A DNA stretch of 12,053 bases from Bacteroidales bacterium UBA6267. GTDB lineage: Bacteria > Bacteroidota > Bacteroidia > Bacteroidales > UBA1556. This document shows, piece by piece, positions 1-7,455 of the stretch. Under the pieces are notes generated by a model. It was given only the letters and a program-made list of their open reading frames with translations, had not been told where the DNA came from and ran no database searches. The DNA lies in assembly GCA_002440745.1 (NCBI GenBank), contig DJVB01000022.1, forward strand, positions 39,717 to 51,769, in the 5' to 3' direction. The first letter of the stretch is position 1. Each line of letters starts with the position of its first letter. The translations under genes and the position numbers were made by a program.

Positions 1-191
1 GAGGTCGGAGGTCGGAGGTCGGAGGACAGAGGTCGGAGGTCGGAGGGCAGAGGTCGGAAGTAAGTAGAAAATAGTGAGTAGAAAATAGTAAGTATAAAAT
101 AGTGAGTAGTAAGTAGAAAGGTGACACCAGCTACTTCCTACCTGCTACCTTCTACTTCCTTCTTAATTAGTGAGTAGTAAGTATAAAATAG
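1..191. repeat. Degenerate tandem heptamer repeat with an inverted segment
   Basis: Positions 1-56 are eight back-to-back 7-bp units, six GAGGTCG plus the variants GAGGACA (22-28) and GAGGGCA (43-49). The same 7-bp phase continues as A-rich units to 119: a 14-bp double unit, GTAGAAAATAGTGA and close variants, three times at 64-105, then GTAGTAA and GTAGAAA. After the small palindrome GGTGACACC (120-128), positions 131-158 carry heptamers in the opposite sense (CTACTTC, CTACCTG, CTACCTT, CTACTTC), so the two halves can pair into a long imperfect hairpin. A last direct copy of GTGAGTAGTAAGTATAAAATAG lies at 170-191. There is no open reading frame of note. I recall tracts of this style between genes in Bacteroidota, but I cannot name a family. 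The tract runs off the left edge. Confidence 0.85.
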
Positions 192-368
192 GCGAAGCAG
201 ATGGGCGAAGGTGGAACAAACCCAAAAGGTTGACATATATTTTATATGAATTTCTGGACAAAATCCCTTTATATTTGCTCCTTAAAACTAGGTGTTCAAT
301 CGACTTATTTGCAAAACTATGATGCCTTTTTTGCCATAAGAGAATCAACTAAGAAAATCTATTGAGAT
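192..368. other. Intergenic region upstream of the GNAT gene
   Basis: AT-rich leader between the repeat tract and the acetyltransferase gene. It holds one match to the Bacteroidota -7 element, TATATTTG at 270-277, and a short direct repeat GCGAAG near 193 and 206. The reverse strand is open for 61 codons across 163-348, but that frame runs into the repeat tract and has no recognisable domain, so I do not call it a gene. Confidence 0.5.
251..277 (+). promoter_or_regulatory. Possible weak promoter of the GNAT gene
   Basis: TATATTTG at 270-277 matches the Bacteroidota -7 consensus TAnnTTTG. There is no clean TTG or TTTG at the expected spacing upstream; the nearest candidate is TTTC at 251-254, 15 bp away. 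Transcription would start about 85 bp before the ATG at 369. Only the -7 half is convincing. Confidence 0.25.
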
Positions 369-815
369 ATGATAAGAATCGAAAAAATCACCGAGAATAA
401 GAAACAGTTTCTTGATTTATTGCTGTTGGCCGACGAGCAAGAAAATATGATTGATAAATATTTGCCCGATGGAGATTTATTCGCATTGTATGAGGATGAT
501 TTGAAAAGTGTTTGCGTTGTAGCTCAGATAGATAGCCAAACCTGCGAATTGAAAAATTTGGCCACCTATCAAAAGTATCAAGGCATGGGCTATGGTAGAA
601 AATTGATAAATTACATTTCTGATATCTATAAAAACCGCTACAAAACTATGCTTGTAGGGACCGGTGAAACCCCGATAATTTTGGCGTTTTATGAGAAAAG
701 CGGATTTGAAATTTCGCATCGAGTAAAGAATTTTTTTACCGATAATTACGACCATCCTATGTTCGATGGAGATATTCAACTTATTGATATGATTTATCTT
801 AAGAAGAATTTATAA
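369..815 (+). CDS. GNAT-family N-acetyltransferase
   Basis: A 148-residue single-domain protein, the usual size for a GNAT enzyme, predicted to be cytosolic and to transfer an acetyl group from acetyl-CoA to an amine. The acetyl-CoA pyrophosphate-binding loop (motif A, Q/RxxGxG/A) is QGMGYG at residues 71-76, after the strand LKNLATYQKYQ. Motif B is seen in ILAFYEKSGFEIS at about 104-116, the usual YEKxGF turn. The C-terminal part (NFFTDNYDHP, then a DMIYL strand) resembles small GNAT proteins of the Bacillus YvbK type, recalled from memory and not checked. There is no signal peptide or membrane segment. The start is ATG with no clear Shine-Dalgarno sequence. The substrate cannot be told from sequence. 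The gene stands alone, 88 bp before the next one. Confidence 0.88.
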   Translation: MIRIEKITENKKQFLDLLLLADEQENMIDKYLPDGDLFALYEDDLKSVCVVAQIDSQTCELKNLATYQKYQGMGYGRKLINYISDIYKNRYKTMLVGTGETPIILAFYEKSGFEISHRVKNFFTDNYDHPMFDGDIQLIDMIYLKKNL

Positions 816-903
816 TTGAAATTATGCCTAAAAAACAAAGGACATCACAAGAAGAATTCAACGAGATACAAATGAAGAACAGTAATAAAATTTAAAACCC
901 ATT

Positions 904-1341
904 ATGAGAAAATGTTTTATGTATTTAATTATCCTAATGAGTTTAACGACATGCAATCGAAACGACATTTCACATTCTACATCAGATGAAATTGATAAGC
1001 AACACTCATCCATGATTGAGATAGGCGAAAAATTGGGAAATTGTTATCCATTAGATAGTGTCAAAGACATGTGGATTCAAAATTGGAAAGGAAATCATAA
1101 ACTTACTGATAGCCAAAAGGATACCATTATTGAAGTGTTAAAAAATGCAAGGTTATACCAATATGAAGCAAGCGTAAAGCCGGGGCATTTGAATTTCACC
1201 TTATTTTTCAATAGCGGGAAAAGGGATGATTTTTATGGCACTAACGGAATTTTGATTTTTGATGGTGGAGAATTTTACAATCAAAATAAAACAACCGGAG
1301 AATTTCATTTGGACAAGGAATTTAATTTTGAGAATTTTTAA
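904..1341 (+). CDS. Small lipoprotein of unknown function
   Basis: A 145-residue protein with a short basic start (MRK), a hydrophobic stretch to about residue 14, and a lipobox-like LTTC ending at Cys17. This suggests a lipoprotein cleaved by signal peptidase II and anchored at the outer or inner membrane. Thr at -1 is less usual than Gly, Ala or Ser. The mature part has no domain I recognise. It contains a likely helix with LTDSQKDTIIEVLKNAR (about residues 62-78), then strands with KPGHLNFTLFF and GILIFDGGEF, so a small alpha/beta fold is plausible. The stop is 8 bp before the next gene, also a lipoprotein, so the two may be co-transcribed. Function unknown. Confidence 0.7.
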   Translation: MRKCFMYLIILMSLTTCNRNDISHSTSDEIDKQHSSMIEIGEKLGNCYPLDSVKDMWIQNWKGNHKLTDSQKDTIIEVLKNARLYQYEASVKPGHLNFTLFFNSGKRDDFYGTNGILIFDGGEFYNQNKTTGEFHLDKEFNFENF

Positions 1342-1349
1342 TTATAAAT

Positions 1350-2015
1350 ATGATGAGTATGAAAAGATTAGTATTTCTTTTAGTAATATTTGTAACAGCC
1401 TGTGGTTCAGACACTAATTGGACCTGCGATGGCGATTGCGAAAATGGAACAGGCACAAAAAATTGGAAGGATGGCGGCACTGAAAATGGAAGCTGGATCA
1501 ATGGAAAGCTTAACGGAAAGGGATTCATATTCTATGGAGAAAACTCCGATTTTTCAAACGACGAATATGAAGGTGAGTTTAAAGATGACCTGTTTGATGG
1601 ATATGGAACCTATTACGACTTTAGTGAAGATTCGAGATATACCGGACAATGGAAAAACGGGAAGCCTCATGGCAAGGGCAAAGCAACATGGGGCGATAAA
1701 TCCAAATTTCCAAATAGATATTATGAAGGAGAATGGAAAGATGGATTGATGCATGGTATGGGTACCAAATTTTGGGGACAAGCTGAAGTAGAAGAATTTA
1801 CGAATAACAAATATACCGGAGAGTGGATGAATGACAAAATGCATGGTGTTGGAAAATACGAATGGGCAGACGGCAGCTATTATGAAGGTTATTGGAAAAA
1901 TGGCGAGCAGCACGGAGAAGGAATTTATGTGTTTGCCAATGGAGAAGAATTCAAAGGCATTTGGGTTGATGGTTACTGTGAAGAATTGGCCAAGAAGCTT
2001 GAATTAGAAAAATAG
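1350..2015 (+). CDS. MORN-repeat lipoprotein
   Basis: A 221-residue protein. A hydrophobic signal (RLVFLLVIFVTAC) ends in a VTAC lipobox with the lipidated Cys at residue 18, so it is probably surface or periplasmic and membrane-anchored. The rest is nearly all MORN-type repeats of 20-30 residues with the pattern YxGxWKxGxxHGxGxxxW. Clear copies begin at YEGEFKDDLFDGYG, YTGQWKNGKPHGKG, YEGEWKDGLMHGMG, YTGEWMNDKMHGVG, YEGYWKNGEQHGEG and a shorter FKGIWVDG, after a diverged first unit (GSWINGKLNGKG). MORN repeats form an elongated beta scaffold used in protein or lipid contacts; the partner is unknown. Three starts are possible (ATG at 1350, 1353 and 1359); 1359 gives the neatest signal peptide (MKRLVF). 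The repeats also leave long shadow frames open on both strands. Confidence 0.9.
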   Translation: MMSMKRLVFLLVIFVTACGSDTNWTCDGDCENGTGTKNWKDGGTENGSWINGKLNGKGFIFYGENSDFSNDEYEGEFKDDLFDGYGTYYDFSEDSRYTGQWKNGKPHGKGKATWGDKSKFPNRYYEGEWKDGLMHGMGTKFWGQAEVEEFTNNKYTGEWMNDKMHGVGKYEWADGSYYEGYWKNGEQHGEGIYVFANGEEFKGIWVDGYCEELAKKLELEK

Positions 2016-2168
2016 CTAATCACATACGCACCGCCTTAGTGTATAAGAATTCGTCACTTGACCAACATTAGAAAATTATACAAGCTTCCATGAAATTAAC
2101 TTTGGTTGTTTAGATTATTGTTATATTTGCTCTCCAATTAATTACACAATCGACTTAAAACTAAAATC
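2016..2168. other. Intergenic region with promoter
   Basis: Non-coding stretch after the MORN gene. No strong hairpin with a T-run follows the stop codon at 2015. The right half holds the promoter at 2102-2129. Counting to the membrane-protein start at 2314, the gap is about 298 bp and otherwise contains only the 30-codon ORF at 2169-2261. Confidence 0.6.
2102..2129 (+). promoter_or_regulatory. Bacteroidota-type promoter
   Basis: TTG at 2102-2104 (within TTTGG), a 17-bp spacer, and TATATTTG at 2122-2129 match the Bacteroidota housekeeping consensus TTG-N17-23-TAnnTTTG in every fixed position. Transcription would begin near 2136, about 33 bp ahead of the small ORF at 2169 and about 180 bp ahead of the membrane protein at 2314, giving a long leader for the latter. 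Confidence 0.6.
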
Positions 2169-2261
2169 ATGGGAAGATACAGTCTAAAACTTGGACAGGA
2201 ATCGGGGAATGGGATTGGTGCGGTAGATACTATTAGAAATCAAGAAATAACCAAATACTAA
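2169..2261 (+). CDS. Possible 30-residue small ORF in the leader
   Basis: ATG to TAA, 30 codons. The peptide starts MGRYSLKLGQ and ends RNQEITKY. It is hydrophilic, Gly-rich in the middle (GNGIGAV), and has no signal or membrane segment. I do not recognise it. The case for translation is position: it is the first ATG after a very good promoter and lies 52 bp before the next gene. It could equally be an uORF-like leader, a gene remnant, or chance. Confidence 0.3.
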   Translation: MGRYSLKLGQESGNGIGAVDTIRNQEITKY

Positions 2262-2313
2262 CCCTTTATAGGTAAAGAAACTTTCTTAGAATCCACTTTT
2301 AAAAACACAATCT

Positions 2314-3108
2314 ATGAATCCAAAACAATTAGTACGTCTCAGCAACATTATCGGATTAATCGCAATAATTCTTCTGATTTATTGGGTTTTCACATTTATT
2401 ACTATTGAAGTTTTCGGACTGAAAGTGTTCCGCGAAAATCTGACCGAAACCTTTTATATGAGTGTTTTGGGAATTTTAGCCCTTATGTCCGGTGCGCTGA
2501 TTATCAATATTATGTTTAACCTGACAAGAATTGCCCAGAAACACAATCAGGACGAATTGCCGACCAAGAAAGCCAAAAAGACCGGTTGGATACTTTTAGC
2601 AAGTTTTCCAATTATACTTATTGTTTTGTTTGGCGGAGACTATCTGAGCTCCAAAAAGAAAGAGCGTTTTTTGGTAAATTCAGCCAAAACAATCATTGAA
2701 GTAAACAACAAAAAAAGCAATCATTTGGTTAACTACCGCTTCGATGAAGAATGGCTCGTTGTTACTGAAAACATTTTGCAGATACTCTCCAAAACAGACG
2801 AAAACTTTCCGGATGTTTCCATTTTGATTAAGGATTCGATTGATGGCGAACCTGTTTTTCTGAGGTTTACAGATTACTACAGTGGAAGCCTTTCAGACTC
2901 AATTCCTCCATATAAAAAGTCGTTTATAGCCAAAACCACCCAAACTGAAAGAGACTATTTGAATGATGTATTTGACAATGGAAATGATGATTATCGATAC
3001 AGCTCACATGATGGGAATTACGAACTTTTTTATCCCTATTCCAAGGGAAAGAAATGTGTTGTAATCTATTTCTCTGAATACCAGAGATATGGAAAAATAG
3101 GGAGTTGA
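2314..3108 (+). CDS. Three-TM membrane protein of unknown function
   Basis: A 264-residue protein. Three hydrophobic helices are visible at about residues 11-34 (IIGLIAIILLIYWVFTF), 48-70 (MSVLGILALMSGALIINIMF) and 91-109 (GWILLASFPIILIVLF). The linker at 72-90 is strongly basic (KKAKK), so by the positive-inside rule it is cytoplasmic. The N-terminus would then face the cytoplasm, and the soluble C-terminal domain of about 150 residues, after helix 3, would be periplasmic. That domain alternates strands and acidic loops (EEWLVVTENILQILSK, FLRFTDYYSG, KKCVVIYFSEYQRYG) and matches no family I know. The start is ATG without a clear Shine-Dalgarno sequence. It is probably transcribed from 2102-2129. 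Function not assignable. Confidence 0.7.
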   Translation: MNPKQLVRLSNIIGLIAIILLIYWVFTFITIEVFGLKVFRENLTETFYMSVLGILALMSGALIINIMFNLTRIAQKHNQDELPTKKAKKTGWILLASFPIILIVLFGGDYLSSKKKERFLVNSAKTIIEVNNKKSNHLVNYRFDEEWLVVTENILQILSKTDENFPDVSILIKDSIDGEPVFLRFTDYYSGSLSDSIPPYKKSFIAKTTQTERDYLNDVFDNGNDDYRYSSHDGNYELFYPYSKGKKCVVIYFSEYQRYGKIGS

Positions 3109-3211
3109 AATTGAAAAATGCACATTCCTAAACCTTCAAGTTCACTCTGTATTAGTTCGGCAAAACGGATTTATGAATGATGACACTTAATTCTTAGAAA
3201 AATTGAAAACT

Positions 3212-3796
3212 ATGCGATGGATATATATACTAATCGGACTTCTAATTTTGAGTTTGGGAGGGCTGTGGACTTTTAAAAAGTTCAACGTCAATACGGATTT
3301 TACGGTTGGTCAAAAAATTGACAGTTTAAACGGGGTTTACGTTTATTACAACGGTGGGGTTGACCATGTATTAGGTAGAAATACAACACCGAACGGATAC
3401 AATATAGGTCTAAAATATCAATGCGTAGAATTTGTAAAAAGGTATTACTATGAGCACTTAAAACATAAAATGCCAGACAGTTACGGACACGCTAAAGACT
3501 TTTTTGACAAGAATTTGAAAGACGAACAGAAAAACAAAAAAAGAGACCTAATGCAATACACAAATCCAAGTGTCTCAAAACCAAGGATTAACGACATTTT
3601 AGTTTTTGATGGCACGACTTTCAATAAATTTGGACATGTTGCCATTATCTCTAATGTGACCGACAATGAGATAGAGATTACACAACAAAACCCAGGGCCT
3701 TACAGTAAATCAAGAGTGAAATACAGGATAGACAGAATCAACAAGAAATGGGAAATACATAATAAAACTGTTTTAGGATGGCTCAGGAAGGAGTAA
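3212..3796 (+). CDS. Membrane-anchored CHAP-domain amidase/peptidase
   Basis: A 194-residue protein from the ATG at 3212 (a TTG at 3203 in the same frame would add three residues; ATG is preferred). Residues 3-20 (WIYILIGLLILSLGGLWT) form an uncleaved-looking membrane anchor, followed by FKK. The rest is a CHAP (cysteine, histidine-dependent amidohydrolase/peptidase) domain: the nucleophile is Cys71 in GLKYQCVEFVKRYYY, the general base is His142 in FGHVAIISNV, and the polar third residue is probably in TQQNPG (157-162). CHAP enzymes cut peptidoglycan peptides or related amides such as glutathionylspermidine. The membrane anchor and external topology suggest a wall substrate, but this is not proven. 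No immunity or phage gene is adjacent. The gene is about 100 bp after the membrane protein with no clear promoter, so it may share its transcript. Confidence 0.85.
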   Translation: MRWIYILIGLLILSLGGLWTFKKFNVNTDFTVGQKIDSLNGVYVYYNGGVDHVLGRNTTPNGYNIGLKYQCVEFVKRYYYEHLKHKMPDSYGHAKDFFDKNLKDEQKNKKRDLMQYTNPSVSKPRINDILVFDGTTFNKFGHVAIISNVTDNEIEITQQNPGPYSKSRVKYRIDRINKKWEIHNKTVLGWLRKE

Positions 3797-3875
3797 CGCA
3801 ACTAAATTATAAATTTCGAACTCAAATCAGTAGCAACCAAAACACACCGAAGTTTGTTTTGTTTTTAAAAGAAAA

Positions 3876-3909
3876 AAATCAGCCTATGATTAATCAAAGT
3901 AGGCTATTT
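3876..3909. terminator. Possible hairpin terminator before the dnd operon
   Basis: AGCCTA (3881-3886) pairs with TAGGCT (3900-3905). The stem continues as AAAT (3876-3879) with ATTT (3906-3909) around one bulged C. The 13-nt loop contains the palindrome TGATTAATCA. A run of seven A lies just upstream, so the mirror strand would read stem then T-run; on the plus strand the T-run is poor. It sits between the CHAP gene and the promoter of the dnd operon, where a terminator is expected. Confidence 0.4.
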
Positions 3910-3950
3910 AGCAAGAATCAAAGATTATATGAAAATCAATAGGGTAATTT

Positions 3951-3984
3951 TTTGTAACTGCAATAGGAAAAGGTATTAAATTTG
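3951..3984 (+). promoter_or_regulatory. Promoter of the dnd-like operon
   Basis: TTTG at 3951-3954, a 22-bp spacer, and TAAATTTG at 3977-3984 match the Bacteroidota consensus TTG-N17-23-TAnnTTTG. The expected start is near 3991, leaving a leader of only about 10 bases before the ATG of dndC at 4002. No clear operator-like dyad overlaps the elements, in line with the absence of a DndB repressor gene here. Confidence 0.55.
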
Positions 3985-4001
3985 GAGTTTTTAATTAAAA
4001 T

Positions 4002-5348
4002 ATGTCGAAAAGAATAAATTACATAATATCAGAGCTTGAAGATCAATACTTAATGGATGATGACTCCCTACGACCTTGGATAATTGGTTTTAGTGGCGGG
4101 AAAGATTCAACAGCTTTACTTCAATTGGTTTGGTATGCGGTAAAGAGAATACCTGCTGAATTGAGAAATCGGAAAATTTATGTTGTTTGCAATGATACAC
4201 TCGTTGAAAACCCAATCATAACTGATTATGTTTTTGGAGTTTTAAAAATGATACAACAAGCTGCTGTTGAACAAGGTTTGCCTATTGAAGTTCAAAAAAC
4301 AATACCAAGATTGGAGGATACTTTTTGGGTAAATATAATTGGACGTGGGTATCCTGTGCCAAATAATGCCTTCCGATGGTGTACAGATAAAATGAAGATT
4401 AAGCCTACTTCGAGATTTATACTAGATCAAGTTGCTGAAAATGGTGAAGCAATTATATTGATAGGAACAAGAAGTGCGGAAAGTGTAACAAGGGCGAAAT
4501 CAATTAAGAAACATGAAATACGAGGAAAGAGATTAACCAAACATCCACACCAATACAATACTTTTGTCTATTCACCCATTAAAGATTTAATGCTTGAAGA
4601 AGTATGGTATATAATTAATACAATGACTTCACCATGGGGTGCAGATAATTCAAAACTATTTCGAATATATACCGATGCAAGCGCTGATGATTATGAATGT
4701 CCAACAATGGTTACTGATAAGAGTCATTCATCATGTGGGCAAAGTCGATTTGGATGTTGGACATGTACAGTAGTTAAAGAAGATAAATCCATGTCAGCAT
4801 TAGTTGATAAAGGTTATCCTTGGTTAAAACCATTACTTGATTTAAGAGCCAGTATGGTTGAGGAAAGAAATATTTCTGAAAACCGAATGCCAAATAGAAG
4901 AAATGGACAGTACGCTGTAACTGATGATGGTCATAATCAAGGAAATTACACACCTGAATATAGGGCAAAATTACTTAGTCAGGTTTTGAAAACACAAAGA
5001 GAGATTCAGATTGAGAAACCTCATTTAGAATTAATTACTAATCAAGAATTAGTGGCTATTCAAGTGATATGGCATAGAGATTTGTGTTTCGAGTTTCAGG
5101 TCTCAGAAATTTATAATAGAGTTTATAATAAAGAGTTGGATATGAAGAAAAATGATGAAAAAATTCAAAAAGAAATATCATTATTAAGGAGTGTTTGCGA
5201 AGACCAAACTTCTGATTTTGATTTAATTCAAGAACTTTTAATAATGCAAAAAAACAAAGCATTATTAAACCGCAAAAGAGGTTTAAAAGATGATATGGAA
5301 AGAGTTATTGAAAAATATCTAAAAACAGAAGCTGAAAATGTACATTAA
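4002..5348 (+). CDS. dndC: DndC-like phosphorothioation sulfurtransferase
   Basis: A 448-residue member of the PAPS reductase/ATP pyrophosphatase superfamily, close to the DndC subgroup. In known Dnd systems DndC is an Fe-S protein with ATP pyrophosphatase activity that activates and delivers sulfur to the DNA backbone. Visible here: the PP-loop SGGKDST at residues 31-37; the conserved FRWCTDKMK at 124-132 with Cys127; the segment IGTRSAESVTRA at 154-165; and the cysteine cluster C233, then C245, C252 and C255 in SCGQSRFGCWTCTVV, the DndC signature for cluster binding. The C-terminal 150 residues are helical and charged, as in DndC. It opens the operon behind its own promoter, and its last 11 bases overlap the dndD start. 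No cysteine desulfurase (DndA) is nearby, so sulfur probably comes from a chromosomal IscS- or SufS-type enzyme (inference). Confidence 0.93.
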   Translation: MSKRINYIISELEDQYLMDDDSLRPWIIGFSGGKDSTALLQLVWYAVKRIPAELRNRKIYVVCNDTLVENPIITDYVFGVLKMIQQAAVEQGLPIEVQKTIPRLEDTFWVNIIGRGYPVPNNAFRWCTDKMKIKPTSRFILDQVAENGEAIILIGTRSAESVTRAKSIKKHEIRGKRLTKHPHQYNTFVYSPIKDLMLEEVWYIINTMTSPWGADNSKLFRIYTDASADDYECPTMVTDKSHSSCGQSRFGCWTCTVVKEDKSMSALVDKGYPWLKPLLDLRASMVEERNISENRMPNRRNGQYAVTDDGHNQGNYTPEYRAKLLSQVLKTQREIQIEKPHLELITNQELVAIQVIWHRDLCFEFQVSEIYNRVYNKELDMKKNDEKIQKEISLLRSVCEDQTSDFDLIQELLIMQKNKALLNRKRGLKDDMERVIEKYLKTEAENVH

Positions 5349-7455
5349 AGAAATTGAGCTGAATAATTTCAGGATTTACAAAGGTAAAAATAAGATATCT
5401 TTATTACCAGAAGGTGATAAAAATATCATTGTTATTAGTGGTAAGAATGGTTTTGGTAAAACTACTTTTTTAATGTCTTTAGTTTGGTGCCTTTATGGTA
5501 AACAAATGGAGAAAGTTGATGAGTTGTATGATAAAGAAATAAGAGATAAAGGTAACTATACAAAGTACATTTCTAATAGTTTGAACAGAAAGGCATTAGA
5601 AGATGGAGAAACTGAGTTTTCAGTATCAGTTACATTTTCTAACGTAAAAATCCCTGATATTACCTGCAATGAAGTTACAATTAAAAGAAGTTATAATGTA
5701 ATATCAAATACATCTGACAGGGTTGATGTTTTAATTGATGGATACCAAAATCAACTAATTGAGGACTTAACCAAAGAGAACCAAAAAGGAGAAGAGATTT
5801 TTATTCGGGATTTCATACTTCCCATTGAAATTGCTAAATTTTTCTTTTTCGATGCAGAAAAGATAGTATCACTTGCTGAAGTTAATTCAACCAATCAACG
5901 GCGTCAATTGAGCAAAGCATATTCAGAGGTTTTGGGTATTCAAAAATATGAGGATTTAAAAGCAAATTTAGAAGAGAAGCAAGATGAATACCGACGTAGG
6001 TCAGCAAAGTCTGAGGATAAGGAAGAATTAAATCAACTTCGCGCAGACATTGATAATGCAAAAATTGAAATAGAAAGGTTGGTTGACCAAATAGATGATT
6101 TAAAGCATGAAAAATATCTTAAAGAAAAAGAGGCTGACGATATTCAACGAAGACTTATAAAGGAGGGTGATAATATTACCCTAGATGAACTTAATTTATT
6201 GAAAGATGACTATGCAAAACTTGAACAGAAAAAGACTGCGGTGCAAGAAAGTCTAAAGGATTATTTTGACATTATTCCTTTTGCTTTGGCAGGGGAAACT
6301 TTAATGAATATTTCTGAACAAATTACAAATGAAAGAAACCTTATTGAACAAAAGTATAAGCAAGATGATGTTAACTTAAAGATTAATCAGATAAAGCAAG
6401 AAATTGAACGACAAAGAGTTGAAGAAAGATTAGTTTTTGACACTAATGTTCGGGATTTTTATGAAAGTCAAATCGTTAAGCTTATTAAAAAGCATTTCTT
6501 TTCAGACATTCCTGATGTGCCAGATAATTTTGAAACATTCCATGATTTTTCAAATTCTGAAACCAATGAGTTCAATCAACTTGTCAATACTATTAAACAT
6601 AGTTTTAAGGAGTCGTTTGCAAGATTGAATACAGAATACTCTTACTTAAAAAACCAGTTGGATACTATTAATAGAAAAATTCGAGATGCTGAAAAAAGCG
6701 CTGATAATGAATACATTGCTGATCAAAGAAAGAAAAAAGAATCTTTAGATAAAAGAATCCTATCAATTGGAAACGAGATAGAGATATTAAATCAGAAGAT
6801 AGGAGAACAAAATAACCTGTCAAAGAATCTTAAACAGAAACAGGAGATTTTAAGGAAAAAAATTGACGAATCAACTGAATATTCTGAAAAGGAAAAGAAA
6901 ACGAAACAAATTATTAATAGACTTCAAACCTTCATTGCTCATTTCAAAGAGTTAAAAAAACAATCTCTAGAAGAAAAGATGTTAAAAGGTTTAAATACTT
7001 TGATGCACAAAAAAGACTTTATCACAAAAGTTGAAGTCGATATAAGCCTTACTGGAGAGGATATCGATATTTCTTTATATGGCCATAATAATAAAGTGAT
7101 TGATAAAGGTTCACTCTCAATGGGAGAAAGACAAATGTATGCTTCTGCATTGTTAAACGCATTGGTAGATGAATCTGACATTGAATTTCCGGTTTTTATA
7201 GATAGCCCAATGCAAAAGTTTGACGAACAGCATGCGGAAAATATTATTAGGCATTTCTATCCAAATGTTTCAAAACAAGTAGTAATATTTCCATTGATTA
7301 ACAAAGAGTTAACAGAAAAAGAATACAACCAATTGCATCCAAAAGTTTGTAAAACATATCTTATTGATAATATTACAAATGAAAAATCACAATTCATTGA
7401 ATGTGCAGCCAATGATTTTTTAGAAACATATAATCTAATGTACAATGCAAATTAA
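5338..7455 (+). CDS. dndD: DndD-like SMC/Rad50-type ATPase
   Basis: A 705-residue ABC/SMC-family ATPase with head halves at both ends. Walker A is GKNGFGKTT at residues 35-43 after the typical opening strand YIKEIELNNFRIYKG. The ABC signature is LSMGERQ at 593-599, and Walker B is VFIDSP at 619-624, followed by EQHAENII. Two charged heptad stretches at about 205-300 and 430-548 form the coiled-coil arms. I see no CxxC zinc hook between them, as is usual for DndD. In Dnd systems DndD supplies ATP hydrolysis, probably to open or nick DNA for sulfur insertion. The ATG overlaps dndC by 11 bp, and the stop overlaps the next start by 11 bp, pointing to translational coupling. The length fits DndD. 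There is no frameshift. Confidence 0.93.
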   Translation: MYIKEIELNNFRIYKGKNKISLLPEGDKNIIVISGKNGFGKTTFLMSLVWCLYGKQMEKVDELYDKEIRDKGNYTKYISNSLNRKALEDGETEFSVSVTFSNVKIPDITCNEVTIKRSYNVISNTSDRVDVLIDGYQNQLIEDLTKENQKGEEIFIRDFILPIEIAKFFFFDAEKIVSLAEVNSTNQRRQLSKAYSEVLGIQKYEDLKANLEEKQDEYRRRSAKSEDKEELNQLRADIDNAKIEIERLVDQIDDLKHEKYLKEKEADDIQRRLIKEGDNITLDELNLLKDDYAKLEQKKTAVQESLKDYFDIIPFALAGETLMNISEQITNERNLIEQKYKQDDVNLKINQIKQEIERQRVEERLVFDTNVRDFYESQIVKLIKKHFFSDIPDVPDNFETFHDFSNSETNEFNQLVNTIKHSFKESFARLNTEYSYLKNQLDTINRKIRDAEKSADNEYIADQRKKKESLDKRILSIGNEIEILNQKIGEQNNLSKNLKQKQEILRKKIDESTEYSEKEKKTKQIINRLQTFIAHFKELKKQSLEEKMLKGLNTLMHKKDFITKVEVDISLTGEDIDISLYGHNNKVIDKGSLSMGERQMYASALLNALVDESDIEFPVFIDSPMQKFDEQHAENIIRHFYPNVSKQVVIFPLINKELTEKEYNQLHPKVCKTYLIDNITNEKSQFIECAANDFLETYNLMYNAN

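Noticed and set aside
1..120. CRISPR array
   Set aside because: Units are 7 bp and contiguous without spacers; no cas genes are present.
163..348. 61-codon open frame on the minus strand
   Set aside because: It runs into the heptamer repeat tract, has no recognisable domain, and overlaps the likely leader of the GNAT gene.
477..779. 100-codon minus-strand frame inside the GNAT gene
   Set aside because: The plus frame has clear GNAT motifs; the reverse frame is a shadow without motifs.
824..895. 23-codon ATG frame starting MPKKQRTSQEEF
   Set aside because: Too short and without promoter or recognisable homology; could be a remnant, but nothing in the sequence proves it.
1402..1913. Long frames on both strands within the MORN gene (plus 1402-1749, minus 1554-1913, minus 1322-1528)
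   Set aside because: Gly-, Lys- and Glu-rich repeat codons lack stops in other frames; only the lipoprotein frame gives a coherent MORN repeat series.
3120..3182. 20-codon ATG frame between the membrane protein and the CHAP gene
   Set aside because: No start context, no homology, and too short to separate from chance.
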